NCBI GenBank assembly: GCA_038127535.1
Contig: JAYPHU010000004.1
Coordinates: 62,001 to 126,000, forward strand
Length of the DNA stretch: 64,000 bases
Source: JAYPHU01 sp038127535
Lineage (GTDB): Bacteria > Pseudomonadota > Alphaproteobacteria > Rhodospirillales > UBA2165
Direction of reading: 5' to 3'
The notes below the pieces were generated by a model. It made no database searches and was not told the DNA's origin. It was given only the letters and a program-made list of their open reading frames with translations. Numbering within the stretch: position 1 is the first letter of the stretch; each line of letters starts with the position of its first letter. Made by a program: the position numbers and the translations under genes. Shown one piece after another: positions 8,179-17,197 of this stretch.

Positions 8179-9720
8179 TCAGATGCTGCGCGAGCGGCCT
8201 TCCCAGTATTCTTCCCGAATCGCGTTCTTTTGGATTTTGCCCACGGCGGTTTTCGGCAGGCTGTCGACGAACTTGATCATCCGGGGCCGCTTGTGCCGGG
8301 CCATCCGGTCTGCGCAGAACGCGATCAGCTCTTCTTCGGTGGCTTGTTGTCCGGCCGCCAGCATCACATGGGCCGCCGGCAGCTCGCCCCAATGATCATC
8401 AGGAATGCCGAATACGGCGCATTCGTTAACGGCGTCATGCTGATAGAGAACGCCTTCGATCTCCGTCGGATATACGTTCTCCCCGCCTGAGATGATCATG
8501 TCCTTGGACCGGTCCACCAGGAACAGAAACCCTTCCTCATCCAGGTAGCCCACGTCGCCCGTCCTGATCCAGCCGTCGGCGGTAAACGCCGCCTCAGTCT
8601 CCTTCGGTTGTTTGTAGTAATGCATCATTACGTTGGTGCCCCGGGACGCGACCTCGCCGATCTCGCCTGCCGGCAACGGCTGGTCATCGGCCCCGAGGAT
8701 CGTCAGATCCAGGTCCGAGTACGCCTTGCCGACGCTTTCCGGCTTTTCCAGGTTTGCCGCCACCGGGCGGACGGTCAGATTGCCGGCCTCGGTCTGGCCA
8801 TACTGTTCCTGCCAAGTGACATTAGGCAGGATTTCCATCTGCCGGCGCAGCTGGGCCTCGCTAGTCGGCGACGCGCCGAAATTCATATAACGCAGGGTCT
8901 TTAGCTGTTCCTTGGAGAACTCCGGATGACTGATGATGCCGTTGATCTGGGTCGGCACCATAAACGCCGCCGTGATCCCGTGCTTTTCACAAAGTCCCAT
9001 AAACACTTTGGGGTCCCAGGCCGGCATCAACACACAGGTCAGTCCCATCAGAATGCCTGTCTGCATCCAAATCTGCAGCCCGGCAATATGAAACAGCGGT
9101 GAAGAGCAGCAGATGATATCGGTCTCTTGGATATCCATCTCCCGCGCGGCGCGGACCGAGCCGATCACCCGGGACGCATGACTGACCACCGCACCTTTGG
9201 GAAAGCCCGTGGTGCCGCCCGTATAGGTGATGCAGTAGGCGTCGGTCTCGGCAATCTCTACCTCCGGCTTGCCGTCCGGCGCATCGTCGAGGAAATCCTC
9301 ATAGGTTTCCATCCCCTCGCCCGTGGCCTCACCACCGAACACGATGACCCGATTCAGGACCGGCGAATCTTCCCTGATCGCGAGCACATTCTCCAATAGA
9401 TCAGCGTGAACAAAGATGGCCTCGACGTCCGTCCGGTTGATAACGGCGGCCAGTTCCTCCGGCGAAAACCGCGCCGACATATGGGCCAGGACACTACCGG
9501 ACTTGGCCGCGCCGAAAAAGATTTCGAGATAGTTGAGCTGATTGGCGGACATGATCGCCACATTGTGCCCCCGGGCGAGGTCCGCGTTGATCAGCGCATT
9601 GGCAAACCGATTGGCGCGGGCGTCTAGCTCTCCGTAGCTGAATTGCGCGTCTCCACAGATCACGGCCGGCTTGTCCGGCGCGCTGGCGGCCGCGTTTTCC
9701 AGGATATCTCCGGTAAGCAT
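8179..9720 (-). CDS. AMP-dependent acyl-CoA synthetase/ligase
   Basis: A 513-residue ANL enzyme with the P-loop-like motif YTGGTTGFPKGA, YGQTEAG in the adenine site, GWIRTGDVGYLDEEG, and the catalytic lysine in LPKTAVGKIQK near the C-terminus. ATG 9720 has GGGAG upstream and is preferred to the in-frame ATG at 9768. It is transcribed divergently from the reductase/SDR/diiron/FAH gene set, with about 115 bases between, which suggests that it loads the substrate of that pathway onto CoA. The acid is not identifiable. Confidence 0.9.
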   Translation of the reverse strand: MLTGDILENAAASAPDKPAVICGDAQFSYGELDARANRFANALINADLARGHNVAIMSANQLNYLEIFFGAAKSGSVLAHMSARFSPEELAAVINRTDVEAIFVHADLLENVLAIREDSPVLNRVIVFGGEATGEGMETYEDFLDDAPDGKPEVEIAETDAYCITYTGGTTGFPKGAVVSHASRVIGSVRAAREMDIQETDIICCSSPLFHIAGLQIWMQTGILMGLTCVLMPAWDPKVFMGLCEKHGITAAFMVPTQINGIISHPEFSKEQLKTLRYMNFGASPTSEAQLRRQMEILPNVTWQEQYGQTEAGNLTVRPVAANLEKPESVGKAYSDLDLTILGADDQPLPAGEIGEVASRGTNVMMHYYKQPKETEAAFTADGWIRTGDVGYLDEEGFLFLVDRSKDMIISGGENVYPTEIEGVLYQHDAVNECAVFGIPDDHWGELPAAHVMLAAGQQATEEELIAFCADRMARHKRPRMIKFVDSLPKTAVGKIQKNAIREEYWEGRSRSI

Positions 9721-9836
9721 ACTGTCTCCCTGACCCGATTGTTCGGTACCCGAACAGATTGTGGACATTACCTTTGTGTCTCTCTAGCATTCAAGATAAA
9801 TCCCGATGGAAGAACAAGACCGAAGCCGAGGGCCTT

Positions 9837-10859
9837 TTGAGTTTCAACATCAAAATCAGGGGTAAGGACGCCACCGTCGCCGTGGAGATGGGCCGAACAA
9901 TTTTGGAGTCCGCGCACGCTCAAGGCGTTGATTATCCCCACGGCTGCCGGTCCGGCAATTGCGGCGCCTGCAAATCCTTCCTGCTCAGCGGTGAAGTGGA
10001 AATGTCGCCCCGCTCAAAATTCGCGCTGACCGACGAGGAGGAACAGCGGGGCCTGATTCTGGCCTGCCGGTCGGTGCCCTGGTCCGACTGCGAGATCGAG
10101 CCCGCCAGCCGGGACGAGTTCGTCATGCTGGCAAGCCGGCGGATGACCTGCAGGGTGGCCGCGCTGGAAGACGCCACCCACGACATCAAGATTGTCCGGC
10201 TCGATGTGGAGTCCGGCGGGCCCTACGACTTCTATGCTGGCCAGTACGCGGAGATCACCTTCCCCGGACAGCCGGCACGGGACTTCTCCATGGCCAACCG
10301 GCCCGACGACGAGGTGCTGGAATTTCATATAAGGCTGGTCCCCGGCGGCTCGGTCTCCCCCTATGTCGCGAATGATCTCAAAGTCGGCGACGAAGTGGCG
10401 CTGAAAGGCCCGTTCGGCGCGGCCTATTACCGCGACACCCATGCCGGACCGATCATCGCGGCGGCCGGCGGTTCGGGCCTGGCCCCCATCAAGTCGATCA
10501 CTGAGACCGCACTTCGAGGCGGCGCGCGACAAGATATCCTCCTTTATTTCGGTGTCCGGGACGAACAGGACATCTATCTGGAAGATCACTTCACGCGGCT
10601 GGCGGAGGATCACCCCAACCTCAATTTCATCCCGGTCCTGTCCGAGCCCTCCGGCGAGACGGACCGGCGGACCGGCTTCCTCGCCGACGCCATGGCTGCC
10701 GACTTTTCCGATTTGGACGGGTTCAAGGCCTACCTTGCGGGCCCACCTATAATGGTGGAAACATCGGTAGAGAAACTGAAAGCGCTGGACCTCCGAGATC
10801 GGGACTGCCATGCCGACGCCTTCTATACGGAGGCGGAGAAAGCGGCGCTGAACGACTAG
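9837..10859 (+). CDS. 2Fe-2S ferredoxin/FNR-type oxidoreductase (PaaE/MmoC-like)
   Basis: A two-part electron-transfer protein of about 340 residues. The N-terminal plant-type [2Fe-2S] domain has ligands C37, C42, C45 and C77 (CRSGNCGAC and LACRS). It is followed by FAD-binding (DFSMANRP, an RxYS-type motif with R changed) and NAD-binding domains (AAGGSGLAPI). It would pass electrons from NAD(P)H to an oxygenase. I chose the TTG at 9837 because GAGG lies just upstream and the fold starts there; a TTG start is uncertain. The diiron protein two genes downstream is the obvious acceptor. Confidence 0.85.
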   Translation: MSFNIKIRGKDATVAVEMGRTILESAHAQGVDYPHGCRSGNCGACKSFLLSGEVEMSPRSKFALTDEEEQRGLILACRSVPWSDCEIEPASRDEFVMLASRRMTCRVAALEDATHDIKIVRLDVESGGPYDFYAGQYAEITFPGQPARDFSMANRPDDEVLEFHIRLVPGGSVSPYVANDLKVGDEVALKGPFGAAYYRDTHAGPIIAAAGGSGLAPIKSITETALRGGARQDILLYFGVRDEQDIYLEDHFTRLAEDHPNLNFIPVLSEPSGETDRRTGFLADAMAADFSDLDGFKAYLAGPPIMVETSVEKLKALDLRDRDCHADAFYTEAEKAALND

Positions 10860-10875
10860 ACCAAGGGAGAGAGAC

Positions 10876-11823
10876 GTGAGCGAACAGCATCTGGCGCGAC
10901 GGGCCGCCATTGTCACCGGCGGCGGCCGGGGCATCGGCAAGGCGATCTGCGAGAACCTCTCCCAAGCGGGAGCCTCCGTCATCGTCGCCGACAATGGCAG
11001 CGCTATTGATGGGGAGCCTGAAAAGCCCAACATTGCAGAGACCGTCGTCGAAAGCCTGCCCAGCGAGGCTGTTGCCTTTACCGAGAGCGTGGCCTCGCCG
11101 GAAGCCGCGAAGGCCATGGTTCAACTCGCATGCGACACATTCGGCGGCATCGATATCGTCATCAACTGCGCGGCGATCCTTCGCGATGGGCTGGTGTTCA
11201 AGGGCGCGCCCGAGGACTGGGACACGGTCATCCGCAACAACCTGTCGGCCGCCTATTACCTGATTAATGCGGCGACGCCGGTGATACGCCAGCAGTTCAA
11301 GGACGGCCGCGGCAGCGGCGAGGCGTACAATTGGGGGCGGATCGTCAATATCGGCTCCACCGCCGGCCTTTATGGCAATTTCGGCCAGGCCAACTACGGC
11401 AGCGCCAAGGCCGGCCTGTTCGCCCTGACCCGGATCGCCGCCATGGAAATGATCCGCTCCAACGTTACCGCCAACCTGATCGCGCCCTTCGCTCACTCAC
11501 GGGTGACCGACATGATCCAGCCGGCCAATGACGAGCAGGCGGAATACAAGGCCCGCGCCAAGAAAGTTACCCCCGATCATGTCGCCACCGCCGTGGGCTA
11601 TCTCTGTTCCGACCGGGCGGCGGACGTGACCGGCCAGGTGTTCGGTGTCCGAGGCCGCGAGGTGTTTGTCTTCTCCCAGCCTCGCCCGCTGGCGACCGTC
11701 AGCCGGCCGGACGAGGATTGGACGGTGGAGGCCCTCGCCGAAGCCGTGGATGCGGACCTTAAATCAAAATTCACTGACTTGGCGACCGACCTGGAAGCCT
11801 TTAATACTGATCCCATCGTTTAG
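10876..11823 (+). CDS. SDR family dehydrogenase, MFE-2-like
   Basis: A 315-residue SDR with TGGGRGIG, NCAA, serine in NIGSTAGLYG and the intact YGSAK catalytic pair. Length and the C-terminal extension after the Rossmann core resemble the (R)-3-hydroxyacyl-CoA dehydrogenase domain of type 2 multifunctional enzymes. Its start is GTG 10876 after GGGAGAGAG. It lies between the reductase (16-base gap) and the diiron oxygenase (9-base gap) and probably oxidises a hydroxyacyl-CoA intermediate of that pathway. Confidence 0.88.
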   Translation: MSEQHLARRAAIVTGGGRGIGKAICENLSQAGASVIVADNGSAIDGEPEKPNIAETVVESLPSEAVAFTESVASPEAAKAMVQLACDTFGGIDIVINCAAILRDGLVFKGAPEDWDTVIRNNLSAAYYLINAATPVIRQQFKDGRGSGEAYNWGRIVNIGSTAGLYGNFGQANYGSAKAGLFALTRIAAMEMIRSNVTANLIAPFAHSRVTDMIQPANDEQAEYKARAKKVTPDHVATAVGYLCSDRAADVTGQVFGVRGREVFVFSQPRPLATVSRPDEDWTVEALAEAVDADLKSKFTDLATDLEAFNTDPIV

Positions 11824-11832
11824 GAGGATCGG

Positions 11833-12549
11833 GTGACAGAAGTTCAACAGGTCGAAACCGTCGAACAATGGCGGGAGATGCCGGAAGAATACAAAGAGGC
11901 GTGCTGCAAGCTGGTGATCAGCCACGCGATCAATGAGCTATACGGCTCCCGCGTCTATGACGAACCGGCCATTTCCTGGGCGCCGAACCCTTACGCCAAG
12001 TGGATGGTCTGCCGGGTGGTGATGGAGGAATACGGCCACCATTACCGGTTCTTTGAGCTGGGCGTGGAGATGGGCATCCCGGAAGAGGCCATGCTGCCTG
12101 AGATGACTGAGAAGTCGCCGCTTTCCATCATGGATTTGGAGCTCACCACCTGGGAAGAGTTCTGCACCATCAAGATGATTGGTGATCTGGGAGAAATCCT
12201 GCAGGTAGAGGACTTGGTGCAGGGATCGTTCCACCCGTTGCGCAACCTCGCCCGCATGACCATGCCGGAGGAGCATTTTCACAGCGAGTTCGGCGAGAAC
12301 TTCTGCGCCGATATTTGTCAGGAGCCGGGCGGCAAGGAAAAGATTCAGGCCGCTATCGACCTGATTTTTCCGCACATGCCGGCCTTCTTTGGCCGGTCGG
12401 GGTCGGAGAACAATGAAATTTATCGCAAATGGGGCCTCAAGAAGCGCACCAACGAAGACATGCGCGAAGATTATGTGGCCCGCGCCAAGACTGTCGTCGA
12501 ACGGCTGGGCCTGACCCTGCCTGAGGTCGATCTGAGCGCCTACGGCTAG
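11833..12549 (+). CDS. PaaA/PaaC-family diiron oxygenase-like protein
   Basis: A 238-residue ferritin-like four-helix protein. The repeated metal pattern E35, E66-Y-G-H69, E109, E147-H-F-H150 is the E/ExxH twice signature of carboxylate-bridged diiron proteins such as phenylacetyl-CoA epoxidase (PaaA). A strong GGAGG precedes the GTG start. In the standard system PaaA works with PaaB, C, D and E; here there is one subunit only, with a PaaE-like reductase two genes upstream and no PaaB, C or D. It may be a simplified acyl-CoA mono-oxygenase. The reaction is inference. Confidence 0.78.
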   Translation: MTEVQQVETVEQWREMPEEYKEACCKLVISHAINELYGSRVYDEPAISWAPNPYAKWMVCRVVMEEYGHHYRFFELGVEMGIPEEAMLPEMTEKSPLSIMDLELTTWEEFCTIKMIGDLGEILQVEDLVQGSFHPLRNLARMTMPEEHFHSEFGENFCADICQEPGGKEKIQAAIDLIFPHMPAFFGRSGSENNEIYRKWGLKKRTNEDMREDYVARAKTVVERLGLTLPEVDLSAYG

Positions 12550-12568
12550 GACCAAGGAGAGTAAGCAC

Positions 12569-13426
12569 ATGAAAATTTGCCGCTACGACGATGACCGGTT
12601 GGGACTGGTGCAGGATGATCAGGTCCTGGATGTCACTGATGCGCTGAAAGCCATTCCGCCGGTGACTTGGCCGGCGCCGTTGGGGGACGCCTTAATTGCC
12701 AACCTGCCCGCGGTCATAGCGGAGATTGAGCGGCTCGCGCCCAATACATCGTCCAAGCCCTTGGCCGACGTGGCGCTGAAAGCGCCGGTGGCCAATCCGT
12801 CCAAGATCATGGGCGCGCCGATCAATTATCAAAAGCACATCGACGAAAGCAAAGTGGATGACGGCATCGTCTCCAAACGGGATATCAGTCATATCTCCGA
12901 TTGGGGCATGTTCCTCAAAGCCAACAGCTCCCTGGTCGGGGCGAGCGACGGTGTGGCGCTGCGTTTTACGGATGCGCGGAACGACCACGAGATGGAGTTG
13001 GCTGTGATCATCGGTAAGACCGGCACCAATATCTCCGTCGAAAATGCGAACGACTATATCGCCGGCTATGCGATTGGCTTGGACATGACCACCCGCGGCC
13101 CGGAACTGCAGAGCTTCCGCAAGTCCGCCGACACCTATTCGGTGCTGGGTCCGTGGCTGGTGACCACGGACGAGATTAAGGATCACAACGCGCTGGACCT
13201 GAAAATCTCGGTCAACGGCGAGGTTCGTCAGGATTCCAACACGGCTGATCTTGTCTACAACGTGGAAAAGCTGATCGAGTATACCTCCGAGCGCTATACA
13301 CTTTATCCCGGCGACATCATCATGACCGGAACGCCGGACGGCGTCGGCCCCGTGGTCGCCGGCGACTTGATGCACTGCGAGTTGGAAGGCGTTGGGGTGA
13401 TGGATGTGACGGTGCGCAACGCCTAA
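12569..13426 (+). CDS. Fumarylacetoacetate hydrolase family protein
   Basis: A 285-residue protein with the FAH fold. The divalent-metal acids are seen as E141 and E143 in DHEMELAV and D172 in GLDMTTR; GAPINYQKH and TGTPDGVG complete the signature. Members hydrolyse acylpyruvates or hydrate/decarboxylate 2-oxo-dienoic acids after ring opening. AAGGAGAG lies upstream of ATG 12569. As last member of the reductase/SDR/diiron set it would process a ring-opened or oxidised product. Confidence 0.9.
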   Translation: MKICRYDDDRLGLVQDDQVLDVTDALKAIPPVTWPAPLGDALIANLPAVIAEIERLAPNTSSKPLADVALKAPVANPSKIMGAPINYQKHIDESKVDDGIVSKRDISHISDWGMFLKANSSLVGASDGVALRFTDARNDHEMELAVIIGKTGTNISVENANDYIAGYAIGLDMTTRGPELQSFRKSADTYSVLGPWLVTTDEIKDHNALDLKISVNGEVRQDSNTADLVYNVEKLIEYTSERYTLYPGDIIMTGTPDGVGPVVAGDLMHCELEGVGVMDVTVRNA

Positions 13427-13535
13427 TGCGGTCCCGATGGTGGGAAAATACGGCACGTCCTTCCAGTTTAACTTGACTTCATTTCAGTTTCGAGATCGGC
13501 TAATCGCCCTAAGCTTCAACGTGGGAGTAAAGCTC

Positions 13536-14279
13536 ATGAAATCAGTCTTAATCGGCGTACTCGTCGCCGGTCTCGCCTTCAGCGCACACGCGGGCCAATC
13601 GGTCACCTACAAAGTCGATGGCAAGGACTATGAAGGCTATATGGCCAAAGCGTCCGGCACATCCAAAGGCCTGGTCCTCATCATCCACGATTGGGACGGT
13701 GTCGATAAATATGAAGAGACCCGCGCCGAGATGCTGGCCAAGCTGGGCTACGACGCGTTTGCCGTTGATTTGTTCGGTAAAGGCAACCGGCCGCAGGAAG
13801 TGAAAGCCAAGCGGGCGCTGACCGGCAGCCTGTACAAAAACCGCGACCTGATGCGGAAACTGCTGGTTGGCGGTCTTGAGACCGCGCGTAAATCCAGCTC
13901 CGGTAAGACCGTGGTGATGGGTTATTGCTTCGGCGGCGCCGCCGCGCTTGAAATGGCGCGTTCGGTCAAAGCCTCGAACATCGCCGGCTACGCCACCTTC
14001 CACGGTGGACTGTCCACACCCAAGGGCCAAAGCTATCCCGATGGTACGCCGCCGATTTTGGTCGCCCATGGTGGCGCCGACACGGCGATCACCATAGATC
14101 ACGTGGCCACGCTCTCCAAGGAACTGGAAGCCAAGAAGATCAAGTATCAGATCGAGGTCTATTCGGGCGCCCCGCACGCCTTCACCGTCATCGGCTCCGG
14201 CCGTTACCGAAAGGTCGCCGACGAGCAATCCTGGTCGGCATTTCAGGACTTCCTGAACACCAATCTGCCCGGCAGCTAA
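13536..14279 (+). CDS. Secreted dienelactone hydrolase family protein
   Basis: A 247-residue alpha/beta hydrolase with an N-terminal signal peptide (MKSVLIGVLVAGLAFSAHA, probable cleavage before GQS), so it is exported. The nucleophile cysteine lies in VMGYCFGGAA, the aspartate in HGGADTAI, and the histidine in SGAPHAFT, the Cys-Asp-His triad of dienelactone hydrolases. ATG 13536 has GGGAG upstream; the reading frame is open further upstream but without a signal. It follows the FAH gene by about 110 bases and ends with a hairpin terminator. Confidence 0.88.
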   Translation: MKSVLIGVLVAGLAFSAHAGQSVTYKVDGKDYEGYMAKASGTSKGLVLIIHDWDGVDKYEETRAEMLAKLGYDAFAVDLFGKGNRPQEVKAKRALTGSLYKNRDLMRKLLVGGLETARKSSSGKTVVMGYCFGGAAALEMARSVKASNIAGYATFHGGLSTPKGQSYPDGTPPILVAHGGADTAITIDHVATLSKELEAKKIKYQIEVYSGAPHAFTVIGSGRYRKVADEQSWSAFQDFLNTNLPGS

Positions 14280-14304
14280 GCCGAGGGAAGATTTAAGAAT
14301 GGTG

Positions 14305-14339
14305 GGCCGGGTGCGGCTGCGTCCCCGGCCTTTTCTTTT
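14305..14339 (+). terminator. Probable Rho-independent terminator
   Basis: GGCCGGG at 14305-14311 pairs with CCCGGCC at 14324-14330, followed by TTTTCTTTT. It closes the transcription unit that ends with the dienelactone hydrolase gene. Confidence 0.75.
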
Positions 14340-14428
14340 GTACGTTATGCATGAGCCGTTCGGTTTGACCAATCCGCCAACGTCTCCATAATCGTGGCAT
14401 AAACAAGTAACAGGGAAGGAAAAGCGGC

Positions 14429-15409
14429 ATGTCCCCCGTCATCGACGTTCACACACATATGCTCAACGACAAATGGCTTGAGACCATCCTCAAGCATGGC
14501 GGTGACTATAGTCTGAAGGAGCTCGGCGGCCAGCGGGTCGTCCATTATGAAGGCGCGCCGTTCATGACCCTGATGGACGGCATGTTTGACTATGCCGAAC
14601 GCATCCGCGCCATGGATGCCGCCGGGGTGGATATCGCTATTGTGTCCCTCACCTGCCCGAGCGTCTATTGGGGCGGCGAAGAGATCAGCGTCGCCACCGC
14701 CCAGATGATGAACGACGACATGGCGGAACAGCAGGAAACATACCCGGACCGCATCCGATTTTTCGCCACCTTGCCCTGGCAGTATCCGGACGCGGCGATT
14801 GCTGAGCTGAACCGGGCCAAGGGCAAAGGAGCTGTCGGCGTGTTTGTTTCCGCCAGCGTCACCGGCATGTCTCTCACCAATCCGCTGTTCGCCCCGATCT
14901 GGCAGGCCATCGACGAGAACGATCTGCCGGTTCTGGTCCATCCCGGCGCGCCCCCCGGCGTGGGCGAGATGGATATGGGGAAATATAACCTGGCCTTCTC
15001 CGTCGGCTTTATGTTCGACACGACATTGGCCGTCGCGCGGATGATCTATGATGGTTTCTTCGACCGCTATCAAAACGTGGACATCATCGCGTGTCATGCC
15101 GGCGGCGCGCTGCCCTATCTGCAAGGCCGGTTCGACACCGCCTTCGACAATATGCCGCCGTGCCGGGACGTGATCACGGAGCACCCCAGCACCTATTATG
15201 AGCGACTGTATTTCGACTCCATCGCCTACACCCAGGAAGCGCTGGAACTGTGCTTCCATGTCTCCGGCGAGGACCGGCTCCTCTACGGCTCCGACTATCC
15301 CCACAATGTGGGCGACATGCCCGGCTGTCTGGCGCGGGTGGACGCCCTGCCCCAAGGCGTGCGGGCCAAGGTGCGGGGCGGCAATGCTCAGCGCCTGTTC
15401 AAGCTATAA
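14429..15409 (+). CDS. Amidohydrolase family protein (ACMSD/LigJ-like)
   Basis: A 326-residue member of the COG2159 amidohydrolases. The metal ligands are visible: HTH in DVHTHML, H in LVHPGAPP, H in IACHAGGALP and D in YGSDYPH. The family includes ACMSD, gamma-resorcylate decarboxylase and the 4-oxalomesaconate hydratase LigJ. GGGAAGG precedes ATG 14429. Its immediate downstream neighbour is an RraA-type aldolase, an arrangement that fits LigJ/LigK of the protocatechuate 4,5-cleavage pathway. Decarboxylase activity is the main alternative. Confidence 0.85.
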   Translation: MSPVIDVHTHMLNDKWLETILKHGGDYSLKELGGQRVVHYEGAPFMTLMDGMFDYAERIRAMDAAGVDIAIVSLTCPSVYWGGEEISVATAQMMNDDMAEQQETYPDRIRFFATLPWQYPDAAIAELNRAKGKGAVGVFVSASVTGMSLTNPLFAPIWQAIDENDLPVLVHPGAPPGVGEMDMGKYNLAFSVGFMFDTTLAVARMIYDGFFDRYQNVDIIACHAGGALPYLQGRFDTAFDNMPPCRDVITEHPSTYYERLYFDSIAYTQEALELCFHVSGEDRLLYGSDYPHNVGDMPGCLARVDALPQGVRAKVRGGNAQRLFKL

Positions 15410-15420
15410 GGCCCGGACCG

Positions 15421-16080
15421 ATGGCTGATCCCGCCGTTGACCGTTTGCTAAAGATCGATAGTGGCGCCGTCTCTGACGCCATGGATTCGATCGGCCTGTG
15501 GGGCACGGTGAACGAGATCAAACCCGTCGCGCCCACCAAGCGCATAGCGGGACGCGTGCAGACGGTCAAACTGGGCCCGGTCACCGATCAGGTGCAGCCG
15601 TCGCACCTATGTTCCGAAGCCGTGGATGCTGCCCAACCGGGCGACGTCATCGTGGTGGAAAACCGGGTGCGCCCGGACGCCGGCGGCTGGGGCGGCATTC
15701 TGTCCGCGGCGGCCGCTACCAAGGGCCTGGCCGGCACCATCATCGACGGCGCGGCGCGGGACGCGGATGAGAGTCTGGAAATGGGCTATCCGGTGTTCGC
15801 CACCTCGTTCATCACCTCGACGGCGCGGGGACGCATCTCCGAACACGCCTGGAACGTGCCGATCATAATGGGCCGGGTGCATGTCGAGCCGGGCGATCTG
15901 GTCATCGCCGACAATTCGGGCGTGGTCTTTATCCCGCAATCCCGGGAAGACGAGGTGATCGCCAAAGCCGAAGCCATCGCCGCCAAGGAAGCCGCCATGG
16001 CCGAAGCGGTCAAAGCCGGCAAGCCGGTCTCCCAGGTGATGAGCGGCGACTACGAGAACATGCTGAAGTCGGACGACTAG
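15421..16080 (+). CDS. RraA-family aldolase (LigK/HMG-aldolase-like)
   Basis: A 219-residue RraA-fold protein with the family signature GGWGGILSAAAA, then DGAARD carrying the R and D that bind substrate and metal in 4-hydroxy-4-methyl-2-oxoglutarate and 4-carboxy-4-hydroxy-2-oxoadipate aldolases. ATG at 15421 is 11 bases after the amidohydrolase stop; the longer frame upstream overlaps that gene and is ignored. It would release pyruvate or oxaloacetate from a ring-cleavage product. A lysine/alanine-rich C-terminal tail is present. Confidence 0.85.
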   Translation: MADPAVDRLLKIDSGAVSDAMDSIGLWGTVNEIKPVAPTKRIAGRVQTVKLGPVTDQVQPSHLCSEAVDAAQPGDVIVVENRVRPDAGGWGGILSAAAATKGLAGTIIDGAARDADESLEMGYPVFATSFITSTARGRISEHAWNVPIIMGRVHVEPGDLVIADNSGVVFIPQSREDEVIAKAEAIAAKEAAMAEAVKAGKPVSQVMSGDYENMLKSDD

Positions 16081-16084
16081 CCGG

Positions 16085-17020
16085 TCACAGCCCGGTCTTC
16101 ACGTCCTTCTCTTCGGATTTCATCTCCAGCCCGGCGCCAGCCGCTTCTTCCAGAAGCAGCGTGGCGAAATCCTCTTCCAGATGACCCCGGCCGATGATGG
16201 CCTGCACGCATTCGCGCGCAGCCGCCGTGACCGGCATGGGGACGCCCAGCTCCCGCGCGGCGGCGAGGCCTAAGTCCATATCCTTGCGCAGTAGCGGCGG
16301 GGTGAATGTCGGGGTCATATCCAGGTTCACATAGGCCGGCGTCTTGTAGGCGGTGAACATGGAGCCCATGACGCTGTTGTTGATGAAGTCCAGGAACGCG
16401 TGGCGGGGCACGCCGCCCTTTTCCGCCAGCACCGTGATCTCCGCCATGTTTTGGGCGACCACGCCGAGCATGACGTTGTGGCAAATCTTGACCATCCGGG
16501 CCAACTCGCCCTCACCGACGTAAGAGACGCCCCGGCCGATGGCTTCCAGGAAGGGCCGGGCTTTCTCAAATGACGCCGCATCGCCGGACGCCACGATAGA
16601 GAGCTTGCCGGCCACCACCACGTGGTGGTTGCCGCTCACCGGCGCGTCGATCATCTCGGTGCCGACGGTCTTGGCGAACTCGCGGACTTTCTTCGACGAC
16701 TCTTCGTTGATGGAGGTGCAGTCGATCAGCATGCCCGGCGTCTGATCCCCCTGGGACAGGACGCCGTGCTCGCCTATGGCCACTTCCTCGAAATCCCTCG
16801 GACCGCCGACCATGGTGAAGACCACCTTCCGGTCCTTCAGCTCGGCCGGGGAATCCACGACCTTGGCGCCGAATTCAGCCAAAGGCTCGGCCTTGGCTCG
16901 GGTCCGGTTCCAGACGGTCACATCCGCGCCGGCGTCCAGCAGCCGCTTCGCCATGGCAAAGCCCATGCGGCCCGTGCCGATCCATCCAACCGTCAAATTA
17001 CTGAGTGCGCTATCCGCCAT
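16085..17020 (-). CDS. NAD(P)-dependent beta-hydroxyacid dehydrogenase
   Basis: A 311-residue member of the 3-hydroxyisobutyrate/tartronate-semialdehyde reductase family. The N-terminal Rossmann motif is GWIGTGRMG, the substrate-binding serine/glycine loop is DAPVSGNHH, and the catalytic lysine lies in MVKICHNVM. GGAAGGAA precedes the ATG. It is divergent from the lacI-type gene, and a probable operator (17115-17128) lies between them, so it is probably controlled by that regulator. Its stop is 4 bases from that of the RraA gene. Confidence 0.9.
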   Translation of the reverse strand: MADSALSNLTVGWIGTGRMGFAMAKRLLDAGADVTVWNRTRAKAEPLAEFGAKVVDSPAELKDRKVVFTMVGGPRDFEEVAIGEHGVLSQGDQTPGMLIDCTSINEESSKKVREFAKTVGTEMIDAPVSGNHHVVVAGKLSIVASGDAASFEKARPFLEAIGRGVSYVGEGELARMVKICHNVMLGVVAQNMAEITVLAEKGGVPRHAFLDFINNSVMGSMFTAYKTPAYVNLDMTPTFTPPLLRKDMDLGLAAARELGVPMPVTAAARECVQAIIGRGHLEEDFATLLLEEAAGAGLEMKSEEKDVKTGL

Positions 17021-17114
17021 GTGTAGGTTCCTTCCCTGTCTCCCGGCACTGCCGGGCGAGCAATCAACTGAAATAACAATGACTTACCCTGCACCACCGT
17101 GAACATTCGATCTA

Positions 17115-17128
17115 TGCAAACGATTGCA
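17115..17128. promoter_or_regulatory. Probable LacI-family operator, site 1
   Basis: A 14-bp near-palindrome TGCAAACGATTGCA with the central CG typical of LacI/GalR operators. It lies between the divergent dehydrogenase and lacI-type genes. The same motif occurs twice more in the window (21610 and 21674), both in front of the 2-oxoacid dehydrogenase operon. The match between sites is seen; binding by the adjacent regulator is inference. Confidence 0.75.
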
Positions 17129-17134
17129 GAGCCT

Positions 17135-17150
17135 CTATACCTGTGTATAG
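17135..17150. promoter_or_regulatory. Inverted repeat next to the operator
   Basis: CTATAC-CTGT-GTATAG, perfect 6-bp arms with a 4-base spacer, 6 bases after the LacI-type site. It is too AT-rich and short for a terminator and could be a second regulator's site. Its GTATAG arm could alternatively include a -10 element. Confidence 0.35.
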
Positions 17151-17197
17151 CATTCTAAACCAAGCGATGAAAACCACGGAAATCATGGGTCTTTATC

